Shown here in pieces: positions 20,910 to 34,300 of a DNA stretch of 64,000 bases (the first letter of the stretch is position 1; every line of letters begins with the position of its first letter). Made by a program: the position numbers and the translations under genes. Under the pieces are notes generated by a model, which worked only from the letters and a program-made list of their open reading frames with translations, ran no database searches and was not told where the DNA came from. Source of the DNA: Trochalopteron elliotii (lineage: Eukaryota; Chordata; Aves; Passeriformes; Leiothrichidae); assembly GCA_024734555.1 (NCBI GenBank), contig JANPWX010020150.1:3021363-3085362 (forward strand), written 5' to 3'.

Positions 20910-23744
20910 TGTTTTGTTTTGCCCTGTGTTTTGGTTTTTTTGAATGCTGGTATATGTTTAGTTTCAGGATCACTAGATTATTGTCATATCACTAGAAGAA
21001 TGCAGGGAATTTATAGGTTTTTTATACCCTGGATGGTAACTGCTTGGTTTGCCCATATTCTCATTGTTCTGTTATTCCCCAAATAATTCAGGGGAGCCAC
21101 CGCCTACAGATCAGTTAGAAAAGTAAACAAAATACCAGAAACTTGTCAGTGTCAACAGTTTTACTGATCTAACTTGTAAACAACAATACCAGGAATATTT
21201 TAGGAAAAGTGAATCAAACAAAAATTCAAATGTTCTTGGGAAAAATATATTTTCTAAATTAAATATCTTCAGATATTATTTTTCATCTCCAATGTAATTT
21301 AAAATGAGTATTAAATTCGGTTTGTTGAAATTATCAATCACGGCTATTATTTTTAATAAAAAAGGTCTTTTAAATTGCTGTTAAGCAGAAATAGTTTTGT
21401 ACTTAGAGAAAAAAGGAAAATGAGAACAACTTTTTTTTTATTTTTTCAGCATAAATATCATGGATTTGAGCTTTGATACTAACTTAACTAGACTTTCAGA
21501 CATTTTATAATGTAGTTACTAATGAGACCTTAATCTTGAGTTCTTAGTGTCTAAATCTTGGTGCCAGAAGATGAAGGAACCAGTCTTTTGAGATTTCCAA
21601 ATGAAAGAATGTAACAAAGTCTATTAAAAAAATTGTCAATATTTTCTTTCATTTTTCATCTAAATTAAAAAAATATATATATTGGGGTTTTTTTTTCCTT
21701 TCTCTTTCTAAAAATGTCTTTTTCCTCCACTGAGATTTTGATGAAACACTTAAATTGCTGGTATCTGAAGCCTAAGCTAAACTTGCTGAAGTCAGTGAAT
21801 ATGAAGCTATTCATATTCAGAAGCTGTCTTTCACATACTTGCATTTCTTTGCCTTTGTGATAATACAGATGGTATAACACTAGGAGGTAGGAGACCTGGG
21901 TATCTTAACCTAAGGAACATATTTCCAGCAATTCCACCTCGAGAAGCCCAAACTAGCTTTGGAAATAGAGTTTGTCCTACCTCCATATGAGTTTTGCATG
22001 CATGGCTTAAAGGTACAAAGAAAGATGAATTTCCAGCCAAGGAACTTAGCTTTGAAGGGGAGCTCCTTTTCCTGGAGTACTCACAACAAATGTTCACTTA
22101 AATGAGTAATCACTGGACAAAAAAAAGGACAAATTTAAGTGCCAGCCAGGGTCTAGATCCATCTCTTCTTCTGGCAACCTGATTTTGGCAGACTTCTCTG
22201 TACATCTGGAACCAGAGATTCACAGGATCTGCGGGTCCTTCCCACCCAGCTTCACTCCACAGAAGAGAAGTACATTGCATCTCCTCCAGCATAGCTCAGG
22301 CCCTGCTGCAAGACTGCTATAAAGAAAGGAGTTTTGTGGTGAAGTAACTGTCATTTGAAACACCTTTTCATCAACCTCAGTTCACTTCTTTTTCTTTAAA
22401 TGCATGTCACATAACATACAGTTATGCACCATAATATAGACTGTACCACCATTCTACTTGGAACGAGTCTGAGTATACTTCACATGTCAGAGTGTCCTGA
22501 ACAATTATCAATTTCAGTGATAAATTTCCATAAATAAGAAATAAATATCTGAGTACTCAGTTCAGTAAAGGCAGAGATGGGGATGAGAGACTTCCCAAAG
22601 TAACCCTAATTACCTAAATTTTTTTTATCTTAAAGACTTCAACAGATAGGATGTCTCAGATGTCTAGGCAAAGTGTTTTCTTTCTTTCTTTTTTTTCCCT
22701 GGATGCAGGAACTGAAATTCCACCAAAATGCCACTTTAAATTCCTAGGTTGTTAGTTGAATCTCTGCCCAAAGTATCCCAAAAATATATTTAAATACCTA
22801 GACATATATGCTGTGTTTACACACTAAACTTTGGGGAAATGAACTTTTCTGATAAGAGGGATATAAAAGGGCTAAGTATCTTTCCATATCTGACTTTGAC
22901 ATTGAGTGTCTTTAAATTTACTTTGGAGTGGGGGAGGATTATCTCTGTCTCAAAACAAAATTAACATCCTGCAAGCTATAAACAGGTGCAACAAATATTA
23001 TTTACTCACGTTCTTATTTTACAAGCATAGAAAGAACTGATTCAGATCTGGTCTGATGACTCATTTTAATAGAGCTGTTGTGATTTTAATTGGTTGAATG
23101 TTGATTTTATCCCTCTTGTGAAGTATTTCGCTGCAGAGAATTGGAATCTTAACATGAACTCTGCTGAGATTAAGTAATATCTCTCTTTTAATTTTCTTCA
23201 TTTTGTCCTTTGATCTGTATCAGTATATGTATCTACTGGATGCAAAAGAGTGTTTTATTTCAGAAGAGATTAACTCAGGGAAAAATATTCTGTGTTTTTT
23301 CTTACTAATAGACAATATTTATGGGTTCTGTTGGGCCATATGGATAGTATTTCAGAGTCACCACAGTCCTCTGTGTAGAGGGAATTTATAGTTTGTAAAC
23401 TGTGCTTTCCACTCCCAAGAAAAAATGGAAAAGCATACTACTGTTAACAACTTACTGGACCATTTTTGGCATTATAAGCAGGAAACATGAGATAAGGAGA
23501 GACAAAAAACCCAATCAATCAGCCAAATAAACAAACAAATCTTCATTTCAGTATGATTTTTCACTGCTGAAACTGCTAAATTTAGGAGGAGAGCTACTTT
23601 TGGAGAGTAACTCCGTAATGAGTAACGTATGTATTTAAACTGATAGATGAACCACGTGTTTTGATGATGGAGAAAATAAGTAGTCATTTGGAAAACTGGA
23701 ACTGGAATAGCTGGGTATACTGGAGTTTGGGAATTGCTTAGCAA

Positions 23745-24100
23745 CCAGCTACAGCACTTAGGGACAAACAAGTCTCTGCGGCCAGATGGGATCCACCCAG
23801 AGGTAAGAAGAGAGTTGGCAGAATTCGCCAAGCCAGTTTTAATCAGCAAGGAGAAGAAACAGCTTCAAGTTGTGCCAGAGAAGGTTTAGACTGAAGATTA
23901 GGAAAAAAAAATTCTTTGCAGAAACAATTGTCAAGCATTGAAACAGGCTGCCCAGGGAAGTGGTGAAATCACCATCGCTGGAAATATTTAAAAACTGTGT
24001 AGATGTACTTGGGGACATTGTTTAGTGGTTGTCTTTACAGTGCTGCATTGGACTCGATGATCTTAGAGATCTTTTACACCACAAATTATTCAGTGATTCT
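23745..24100 (+). mobile_element. CR1 LINE fragment with large internal deletion
   Basis: The left part (23770-23850) still translates on the plus strand as LRPDGIHPEVRRELAEFAKP, the conserved N-terminal part of the CR1 reverse transcriptase around its PDGIHP motif. At about 23860 the sequence jumps to the CR1 3' region: GAAACAGGCTGCCCAGGGAA near 23938, CACCATCGCTGGAAATATTT near 23970, then GGACTCGATGATCTTAGAGATC and an ATTCAGTGATTCTTA tail. The intervening catalytic part of the reverse transcriptase is deleted, so no enzyme is encoded. A 125-codon frame on the opposite strand (23472-23849) partly overlaps it and is spurious. Confidence 0.88.
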
Positions 24101-27100
24101 TAAGATTTATGAATTTAAATTTTCATGGTTACATATAGGCATATAAAGGCTAAGAAGGAGGTTTTAAGCTAATCTGACTCATTTGTTCCTTTTGATGGTA
24201 ATGGTCTTTGGGCAAGTGTAGGTAGAGTCTTCTCCTAATGAGACTATAGAGACTAACATTATAGAACAAATTTTTAAGAAAGACGTGAATTCCAGAAAGC
24301 ATAATCAGCAGTTAAGCAATAAGATGTTAAGCTACTCTGTGGAAAAACTGTGTTATTACAGTGCCATTGAAGAAGGTGTCCTACGTTTTAAAGCTTCCAC
24401 AAATATTTTATTACTTTGATGTCCCTTGATATGACCCAGGGCAGATGCCTATCAAATAATCTCCCTTTTCTTTCTCCTATTAATATGTTTGTTTACTTCC
24501 ATTTAGAACACGTATCTTGGTCTGTTAAAGCACTTAGTTGAAAGATCATCACCAGAAAAAAAAATAAAAATCTAGTAAGCACTGACAAGTTTGGATCAGA
24601 ATTCAAGGTTTCCTGACAAAGAAAATCCTGGTCTCATAAATGTTGTGATATTAAAGTATTCCTGAGAATTCTGGCACTTGAGCAGTTAAGTCAGTTCAAC
24701 TAAGGCTGAGTTACCCACCAAGGTAAAATGTAAAATAAAAAACATTGAAACACACCTCATCAGCACTCAGTATTATTTATGGAGAGTGCCTGGGCATTCC
24801 AGCGGGTAATACTCCTGTTGTTTGTTTAAGTAATATAACTAATTTGTCTCTTTAATAAGAACATTATAGATATCCTGTGAATATCTATGTCAGCAGTGCT
24901 TCGAAAAGATGGTATGTGCATAGACAGACATACTGAGAATAAACTACTGAGAGCTTTACTCTGTAGGTAGAAAGATGAACCTGAGGGTAAAATATTTCAG
25001 AACTATTCTGACAACAATGCAAGTTTATGAAATGCTTGTGTTGGGAGAAAAAAAGATTATAATAATACTCTGCACATGAGTTGCACTTTTCACCTGGGAA
25101 ACCTAAAGTATTTTTCAGACATCAGCACTCCCAAGAGGAAGGTCTTGTGTTATTCTACAGATGGATGAACCAAAGTACAGGGGCATCTATCAACTTTCCA
25201 GCTCCCACTGGAGTAAAGAAGACTTTTTTATTGGGCAGCAAATGATGGCCTATGATCTAAATTGCTTTAAAAAAAGAAAGGAAAATGAAAGAGAGAAAAA
25301 GAAAGAGAGAAAATATCTTTTTCTGTTTCAATATACTGCCAGTGGTGTTGTGCGCTGGTTGGAATCTAACAATACTAATTTTAATAGAAATGGCTGGAAA
25401 TTTTTCTGGTCTTAACTTATTTTTATAACTTGATCTTGATTTTCTCTAAGCACTTAAAACAGCATGAAACTTTTTCCTCCACTACTCTTCTTGTTGTGAG
25501 GGTAGTTTTTTTCTACTGAGTGATTTTTAGCTCAGCAGGTGTATTTGTGCAACACCAGGAATAAAGGTCCTAATGGCTGGGCAGTTTTAATCTCACCTAA
25601 TACTATAAATAAACCAGAAAATGTGCTCAATAAAAATGACATGCTTTGAACTCTTATTGCCTGAGGTGGTTCTGGAAGATGCATGAACAGACATTTAATC
25701 AGACTGATTCACAAGTGTGTAATCTGATACTGGCAACTCTTTGCCTTTTCCCCATCTGCTTTCTTGATTTGTTTTAAAGTTTGCTTCATAGGGAAAAAAA
25801 AAACCAAAAAAAAAAAAACAGCCAATCATCTGTGGAAGTTTGAAGATCTGAATTACATATTTTTTGTACTATTTGGATTTTTGCTTGTGGGTTTGCTTCA
25901 GGGATGAACTTTTAAAACAATATGCACAGGACAAGACCCACACCAAATGGCATCTTGGCTTAAAACTTCTGCAGACTTTACAGGTCCATGACTACTGCAG
26001 TAATTATGGCAATCAATATCAAAGGACTTTTGCTCCAATGGGTTTGTAGACTTCCTAAATTAAAGAAATCCAGGTCTGTTTAGACAAACATATCAGGTAA
26101 TGTGAGTAAGAAGATATGATCCTCTGCAAGGGAAGATATTCTTTGCCTGGATCTTACCAGTTCAGAAACTGCTTTTAGGATGTTCCTGGTTTAAAACATA
26201 CTCTGTGGTGTCTATTTGGTGTCACTTAGAAAGTCTGTGTATCATAATTTTTCAGCTTTGGTTTTTAGGTTTGTTCCTTGGTTAAAAGGGGGTTCTCACC
26301 TCTCTGTGAAGTCTCTTAGCCTGAAGTTACATAGCAGGTTCTCCTATGCCAGTGCCCCTGTCACCTTTTCCACTTCAAATTTTGTACAATAAAATTGCAT
26401 GAAGAAAAGTGTAACCATGAGTGAGAAAATACTTAGCAAATTGTCTTGTGGCCACTCAATGAGCTAGAATACCAGAGCAGACACTCGGCATAGAATGCTC
26501 AATTAGTCCAGTAATTTGTGATGGATCAGAGTTGAGGGACATACACACTGCATTGGCGGTCAATGCTTGCAGAGATGTCTCTGCAAAAACAGTAAAAGTG
26601 TGAACTATGAGATAATTTATTCTAATGCAAAAACATGTGAAGAATATGATCCCCTAAGACAAAGAATAAGGAGATTAAGGTCACATCTAACACAACAGTG
26701 CAAGGATTTAGCAAGGCAATGCAGTTCCATGAAACTTCCTTCTCCGCATTTGTGATAGCAGCTCAGTTGCACAAAAGAGAAAAGGAGAGGGTGGAGGAGG
26801 GAAGAGAGAGGAGGAAAAGTCCTCTGAAGTTGCAATCTTTATATGGAATTATTTATGATGTTTCTCATCATATTTAGATTTGTGATGAAGCTTGATGTTT
26901 CAACAAAGCCATTTTTCTGGTTTTAGTTGCAAAGAGAAATTCAGCTGGATGATGTGCAATACCTGAGATGAGGGCATCCTGGACCAACAAGGGAAAGGAA
27001 AGGGGGAACCTCTGACAGCCACGGCTGCTGTGCTGCCTCTTCCAGGAGTAGGGAACTTCCATGGAGAAGAGGAGAGGTTGAGGCAATGCTGGGACACCCT

Positions 27101-30100
27101 TCTGCAGGTGAGCATGGCTTGGTAGAGCTCATGGCCAGTTTGGACAGTGACAGACAAATAGAGACCAGCATCCTACAGCCAGAATGGGGCAGGAACTGCC
27201 AGTGCACAAAATGTGGTCTTGGGCTGTGAGCAGGGATGGAAAAGCCCAGACGTGCCTCAAGTCCAGTCAATGTGTATGGTCTTTCTGTGGATCAGAGGTT
27301 TTCCAGATTGGGATGAAACCTCTAAATCTTAATGAGAGACAACTGAGACACTAAACCTCTGCTCCACAGCCAAAATGTGGTAGTGCTTGTAATCCGTTAA
27401 GTCTTTGCTTGAAGTTAAAAGGAGAAAAAAATACAGAAAAGAAAGCGAAAATGTTTCAGAATCAGAATGTACCAATATATAACAATAGTTAAGCTGCTTA
27501 ATTTTCATGAGGATTTACATTGATTCATTTATCCATTTTTGATGCCAGTGAGGGAGAGCAAGAGTGGCTCCCTACTCTTCTCTCTCTGAAATTAAAAGGC
27601 AGTAAATTTTAAACCAATAAAAGCAAATGTTGTAATGTTGTTTTGTTTTGTTTGCCTTCTTTTATTTTTTTTTTTAGTGTAGCTGATAGTCAACCTGAAT
27701 AATTCACTGTCAGACGAGGTCACTAGAGGCAACTGCAATATCAGGACTTTAGAAAAGGTCTGAGTAATTTTATTGCCAGTAATAACAGTTTTGCCATTAC
27801 AGAAGCTAAAAAAATGTTCAAAAGGTCATGAGTCTTCAGGCTTCAAGGTCTGGATGGTCACCTGTGGGGTCAGGACAAAACTCAGTAGTGCAGCATGCAC
27901 ACCTGAGCATGTATACTTTCATACACACACTCACATCAGTACTTTCGGAATTACTCATTAATAGTTTTTAACAGGTGATAGATAATGTGTTATCTGAGAA
28001 ATGAAGAGCTGGGTAGTATTTTTTAGCCATCTTGTCAGAGAGGCACTTCCCACAGTTTCTAATTCTCATGGGAAAATGCACTTGGATATCTGGAACAGAA
28101 ATATTATATCATGGGTGTTTTACAATGATGATCCAGACCCTATTTTACTTCAGAGACCACCTGAGACAATTGAAAATGGACTTTGCTTTGATGGGTTTGG
28201 TCCCTTTTCTCCATCCTGGAACAGATGCTGACCTCTTATTTCTTTGCCTGGACCAAGTACCTCCTCAGGGTACAGGATTGTGCTGTAGGGACCTCTATTC
28301 TCACCCTACAGAGACCAGTACAACCATAGCAGTGGTTTTTAACTTGACATGGTGCCTCACCAGGAGGGCCCAGCTTACCAGCCTGAAAACATTTTCTTAT
28401 TGTGCTCTTGGTAGATTACACTGTTAATGAAATATTTCATGCCGTAAAGATTGGATTAAATCTGGTGTTTGAGCTGAGAGCGGGGGAGGAGTCGAAACTT
28501 GATCTGATCGAATGGAAGAGAAAAAACTATTCAAGTGACTCTAAAGTTTGAGTGGGATCTCTAATCACTGAAGATGTAAATCTTGATGATGAAGTCTTTT
28601 ATTTTTCAATGAAGAAAAATGCAGAATACAATGTTCTGGTGTAATCAAATTTCCACAAAATACTTTGGACCATTTAAGGCTGATTAGATGACTCAGCTCA
28701 CATTCTGTTGAAGTTATCTTAGACTTATTACTCACAACTAAATTCAATATTTTCTTCATGGACTACCGCAATATGAATATGAAACTCTTCAGACTTCTGT
28801 TTTGACTTAGAATTGTGAGCTTCTTGCATGCTTCAGTCCTATTTTGTGATATTTTACAGGCTGCCTACAGAGGAAGAGTTTGAGAGTGAGATAATCTTGG
28901 AGATCTCAGACTCCTGGGGAGAGGTTCACTTTTCCTGTTTATGAAACTGGATAATGCCAGTTTGCACACCATAATTGGAAGCAACAGGAGGGAAAAGTTT
29001 GTAAACTTTTTTTTTTTTTTTTTTTAAGATATTGACCAAAACTGAAGCATGAAAAACTAATGAAAAAGGAAGGGAGATAAAGTAAAGTTATAGACAAAGT
29101 GTCTCTCTTACTTACTCATTTTTACTTGCTTAACAAAAGATGAGGGCATTTAAACTGAAAAACTCCAGTGAGTTGTCATTGTTTCTCAGTCTCCAGATAC
29201 CTCTGGACAGATGCATGTCTGATAGATGCACAGTATGTAATTAGCATAGAGTCAACTCAGTCACGTTTAATAGCCTGTAATAAACAATCTAGACCACATA
29301 ATCATCCCTTCTATCTCTATCCCATGGCTTGTCTAAGATTGTATGTATTATGTTCATGATTTGTCTACGATTTTATCTACCATTTCCTTGTTCACAACTT
29401 TTTTAAACTCGTTGTCCTTCACATCCTGCATAGCATGACAGATCTACAACAGAAAGTGAATATTTTGCAATTGTGGAAGGAAGGAGAAGAAGGGGAAAAA
29501 AACCTAACAAACAAAAGCAACCAAAAACCTGAAACAAACGTGAGAGATAGATCCTCCTCACATCATTTCACATATTCAAGAAGATGCTCAGGAGGAAGCA
29601 CAAGGAAAGAAATAAAGCATAACAATCTGTGTAGGCAGAAATGGAATAACAATAAAATCTCTGTTAAAGAACTGGAGGAGCCTTGGAACTCACAAAGGAC
29701 ATTGAAATAACTAAGATGGTATCCTTTATTGTTTTATTTCATTTTAATTTAGGGATATTTATTACATTGATGAGTCTGCAATACATTTCTTTGGCTGATT
29801 CATAAGTTGCCTTTTGCTGTGTGTAGGAAACAATCTTACAAACAAAAAAAGTTATTTCTGCCCACTCCATTTCCCTTTGATAAATCTGAGAGTAAGATTG
29901 GCTGAAACAGCATATGCATAATATCTTAGAAAGTAAAGGTGCTTTTTTTAATACAAAGTGGAGGTACTGTTGGACGGGATGGGTCAATGAGACTGAAAGG
30001 AAACACAGTGGACAATCAGCATGTGAATGAGGTATCCATGGTCCTCTTTTATTCAGTGGAAATTAAAATGGACAAAGAGAGCAACACTCTCCAATACTAA

Positions 30101-30864
30101 AATCTGTGTCTTCTATCAAATAACTTTTTTTTTTCTTAATAAAGAGATTCAGCCATAGACATCAGCTATGTAGATGTCTGCAGTTCATTTAATCACATTT
30201 GGAATATACTGCATTTTATATTCTATGTTGAATAATCATGTTTTTTGTGTGTGTGTTTATCAAATACATGCTCTCTCACACTCTTTTTCTGTCCATCAGC
30301 AATGTCTTTTTATACAACTGGTTGACTTTATCCAAATTCAACAGAAAAATAAAGGTTTCAAAGAGATTCTGTCATGTGCTGCTACAATGCTGTTTATTCT
30401 GGGAAAACATACAACTTGAAAGACACTGTTGTCATACTCCCCTTAGTGAAACCTTCAGATCCTCATACTTTATTAAACATCAGAGAACTCATGTGGTGAA
30501 AGCAACACAGAGAGAAAGAAGAAAATATGGAAACAGGTATTTATTAGCTCTGGTACTCTCTGAACTAATTATTTAAACACTGTGATTAGCTTTACCATGA
30601 TTTAATGGCAGAGTATCTGCATCCTTTAAAAAGGAGCTGCCAAACTCATAACTGATACAGAGGTTTCAAAAATTTTTAAAGAGTATAGAACAATTTTTAC
30701 ATTGGGAAATGGTGTTTCATGCAAGCACTGCAGTTCTGGTAATAAGGGCTAATTTTTATTGCATATTATTTCTATATACAGAAAACTTAATTCTCCAGAA
30801 CCATCCACCTGACAGTATGGTTTTTGAATGCAGAAGCACAGAAAAGGTCTTTTCAAGGACAGAG
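24101..30864. other. Unassigned noncoding DNA
   Basis: Nearly 7 kb without a recognisable exon or transposon. The segments 26760-27300 and 28190-28400 are somewhat GC-richer than their surroundings and contain open frames of up to 109 codons (minus strand) and 131 codons (28032-28427, plus strand). Neither shows a domain, a conserved motif or a splice pattern I can support. Simple sequence includes a purine tract at 25262-25313, an A-rich patch at 25793-25820, a T-rich patch near 27658-27675 and a run of 19 T at 29007-29025. Confidence 0.5.
29007..29025. repeat. Poly-T run (19 T)
   Basis: Uninterrupted run of 19 T, without an adjoining recognisable retroelement. Confidence 0.9.
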
Positions 30865-31235
30865 GAAAGAGAGAAAGAGAGAATGAGAGAGAGAGAGAGA
30901 AAGAAAGAAAAGAAAAGAGAGAAAGCAGAGAGAAAGGCAGACAGGAAAGAAAGAAAGAAAGAAAGGCAGACAGGAAAGAAAGGCAGACAGGAAAGAAAGG
31001 CAGACAGGAAAGAAAGGCAGACAGGAAAGAAAGAAAGAAAGGCAGACAGGAAAGAAAGAAAGAAAGGCAGACAGGAAAGNNNNNNNNNNNNNNNNNNNNN
31101 NNNNNNNNNNNNNNNNNNNNNNNNNNNNNNNNNNNNNNNNNNNNNNNNNNNNNNNNNNTGCACGGTCCGATACAAAGAAAGAAAGAAAGAAAGAAAGAAA
31201 GAAAAAAAGAGAGAAAGAGAGAAAGAGAGAAAGAG

Positions 31236-31286
<51 letters not shown>

Positions 31287-31316
31287 AAAGAAAGAAAAGA
31301 AAGAAAGAAAGAAAGA
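30865..31316. repeat. Purine-rich (GAAA)n array with embedded GGCAGACAGGAAAGAAA minisatellite and assembly gap
   Basis: The left side begins with GAGA and GAAA repeats, then holds seven copies of GGCAGACAGG, mostly within a 17-bp GGCAGACAGGAAAGAAA unit, with extra GAAA units as spacers. An N run occupies 31080-31158. The right side is a (GAAA)n/(GAGA)n array to 31316. The plus strand is almost pure purine. Very long Lys/Glu/Arg-rich open frames cross it on both strands and are products of the 4-bp repeat, not genes. The 15 bases just after the gap (31159-31173) are complex and unlike either side. Confidence 0.95.
31080..31158. other. Assembly gap, 79 N
   Basis: A run of 79 N within a tandem repeat, so the true array length is unknown. 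Confidence 0.98.
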
Positions 31317-34300
31317 GTCCTCAAAGATGACATGCAGTGTTTCCTGTGGTCTCTTAGATTATCTTATTAAAGGAAATGTTGTGTGATCCCATAAAGCATG
31401 GATGTGTGTCTCATATGTTACCAGGTGAACATCCTTGCTGTTTTACCTCTACCTTAGAGCTTAAAGAACACATTTCCTAGGTTACATATGAAAACTGATT
31501 ACATTGAAATGAGAATCCAGCTCAAAAAACAAGACATTTTTTAAATCTTTTCAAGAAAAATGCTGTAGTCTAAGTTGCAGACATATCTTTCAGAGGGATT
31601 AGGCAGATACCCATTTTAATTCACCCATTCCAGAATTCAGTGCCAAGAACACTACAAAGATGAAAATAAAGAAACCGCTGACTGTGCATTTTTGTTGTTG
31701 GAGCTGCTGCGGCAGCAGTCTCAGAAAAAGGAGTGAACTGCTGTGCTACCTCGATCCCACACATACTGAAAGCCCATAAGAAGTTGGATTCTCACATCCT
31801 TTTGCCAAATAACTGGATAGCAGCTGAAATCCACCAAGTGCAGCTTTGTTTAAAGAAATGAAGAAAAAGAAAGAGACAGAAAAATAACAGATGTTTGGAA
31901 TAGTGACTGTACTGCAGATTAGAGTGGGGGGTCTGAAGAATGGAGCGAGCTATTTTTGGAGTGCCTTGCAAGAAGCAGAGTTGTAGCTGTCAGTAAAGCA
32001 CTAAAAGGGATTCTATGTTTGCAAATGCTTCCTTCTTCTTTGTAGGCACAGGTTGGGGTTTTTTTTGGCTAACAAAATGTTAAAGTTCGAAAGGCAAAAT
32101 GCATCTAGTATCTGCCTTTAGCCAGTTCTGCTGAGATGAGCAGGCAAAGGTGTCCTTGTTACCTCCTGACAGTTGTTAAAAGACTTTGACTCTCACCTGC
32201 CATCAGCTATAATACAGTTCAGAACATTACGGTTTTTTGTCATTCTTAGGTCCTCTACAAAATAGGTTCAGTCTGCTTCTATTTTTCTCAGATGATACAT
32301 CACACTGACATGATATTAATTTTGCACTTGCAGTATTGATGTAAATCGACAGTATAGAACTGGAAGCATAGTCATTAGAGTGTCCAAGAGCAGAATAAAA
32401 TTTATTTTGGGTGATAGCAAGCAATTTGGAAGCCACTAAGCCAGCTGGCTTGTTATCTTTCTTTGGACTAGCCTTACTATATTTAATGAATAGTTAGCCT
32501 GTTGTTGAGGTGACACAAAATTGGTTGTGCTGTGTATTCAATCCACCACAGTTACGTTTTTCCACACGGGGAAACATACAGTTGCAACAAAAATTACCAT
32601 GATTAACAACTTGAAGCAGAAAGCACAATTTTCATACAAATACATTTTCTCACTTCTGGTTTTGAAGGCTGCATTTAACAAAATATTTGAACATAGCTAT
32701 ATCTTTAAGTGACGAGGTAATCCCCTTAATGGTGACTGACAATATTCTTCTAGTTGCTGACCTGATTGGATAATTCTCTGGAGACCAGAATTTCCATCTA
32801 ATCCCACCAAAGTCAGGAATCTTGTTGTCTGTAAGTAATTTCTCTCTTAAACGATTCAGCTGAACTTTTGCCAAGGAAACCATAAGGTTTATAGCTACAA
32901 TTCCATGATCCTATAATTTTTTTGTAATTAGGGAGGAATTAGATAACTATGGTGTATCAATATTTGCCTGTGTTATGTACAATTTTCTTTCTACAGTATA
33001 AGTTACTCCTCCAGAATTGTACATTTTAATACTCTTATTGAAATATATTTTTACAGTACTCTTGTCTTTAAAAAATGTTCACTCCCAGTCACTACTGTAT
33101 GTTCAGCTCCTGAACCTCACATGAATTGTGTATGATGCATGTATGATCACATATTTACATACACACATGCATTTATTTATGTTAAAACATAAACAATGTT
33201 CTAAACTAAAGCAAAAACTAAGAAAAAAATTGCTCAATAACTTAAAAAATGCTGAGAGATGAAAATGACTTAAATAAAATGAAACTCGCAAAAGTGCAAG
33301 CAGCTGCCATGGCTGTTCTGCAATAATTCATATATTTTATTGTTCTGTTTTGTTTTTTAGATAATTAGTTGGTGGCAAAGGAATAATCATGTTGCATGAA
33401 ACATTGTGAATTTAATTTCACAATGAAAACCATATACTGTATCTACTGAGAGTTAAAAGGACAAACAAAATCTGTTAAAGGGCCAGGCTCAAAAGGAATT
33501 TCATGTTTACAATATACTGTGTTTGGTTTTGGGTTTTTTTGCCTACCATAATATTTGTCTAAATACTTGTGGTTTCAAAAGCAATAATGTAAAATCTTTA
33601 TTTTAGTTTATTTGAATATTAATTTTAAAGTTCTATCAAGCATTTTTTTGAAGAGTGAAACAGTTGAGAATGAACTATCGTTTTGAAGGAAATGTCTTTC
33701 AGTAGAACTCATGACCAAGTATTAAATACTCTTACTGCTTTCATTGGGGCTATTCCCCTGAGCATGAAAGTTAATTTCTTGTGCAAAATTGCAAGTTCAG
33801 ACCCTTCACTGGTCTGAGGGAGTGAATAGCACCCTGCTGATGGAAAAGAATTCAAAAAGAAAGAAAGAAATCTTTGTTGTTCACAGGAAATAATGCAAAG
33901 ACAAACAAAAAACACATTCACACAAGAGAGCCACACGAGTCCTAGATGATAACAGCTCAACTGAATTTCCATATTTGTTTGTTTTTCCCCCATTTGTGAC
34001 TTCAACAGCACCTACAGCCTTTCTATCTTGATGTCACCAACATTTTAAATAGCACCTATCAGCAGGCAGTTCATGGGAAGCTCCACAAAGAAAGAAGTTT
34101 CAAAGTTGTGCTGAAGTGTCTGAAACACTTTTGTATTGCTAAATGGGGATATGATGAGGATGTCACAACCGGGGAGGCGGCTCGGGCAGGCCATTGTCAT
34201 GGTGTGATTTTGTTATTTTTTGTGGGCTGCCCACTTGTTCAAGTTGAAATATCGCCCTTGTCCAGCCATTGCATCCCAGTGGGGTGGAAGTCTCTTCTGC

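Larger units (their letters stand above)
18506..23744. other. Unassigned noncoding DNA
   Basis: About 5 kb without a recognisable gene. Internal simple sequence includes a C/T- and T-rich tract at 19905-19976, an A/C-rich patch at 20767-20800 and a C-rich tract at 20880-20909. The segment 19266-19500 is slightly GC-richer and of complex composition, but I could match it to nothing. The longest open frames (88 codons at 21831-22097 and 121 codons at 20608-20973, both minus strand) are without domains; the second runs across the simple repeats. Confidence 0.55.

Noticed and set aside
23472..23849. 125-codon minus-strand frame
   Set aside because: Its first part is the antisense of a CR1 reverse-transcriptase fragment and the rest is unrelated sequence.
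26900..27300. GC-richer segment as an exon or CpG island
   Set aside because: Few CpG pairs, overlapping antiparallel frames only, and no similarity that I recognise.
28032..28427. 131-codon frame as a gene
   Set aside because: No domain, signal or splice context, and a second frame overlaps it on the same strand. Frames of this length occur by chance in 64 kb.
30709..31386. Open frames of up to 225 codons across the GAAA array
   Set aside because: Lys/Glu/Arg-rich on one strand and Phe/Leu/Ser-rich on the other, and they run through 79 N. They are products of a simple repeat.
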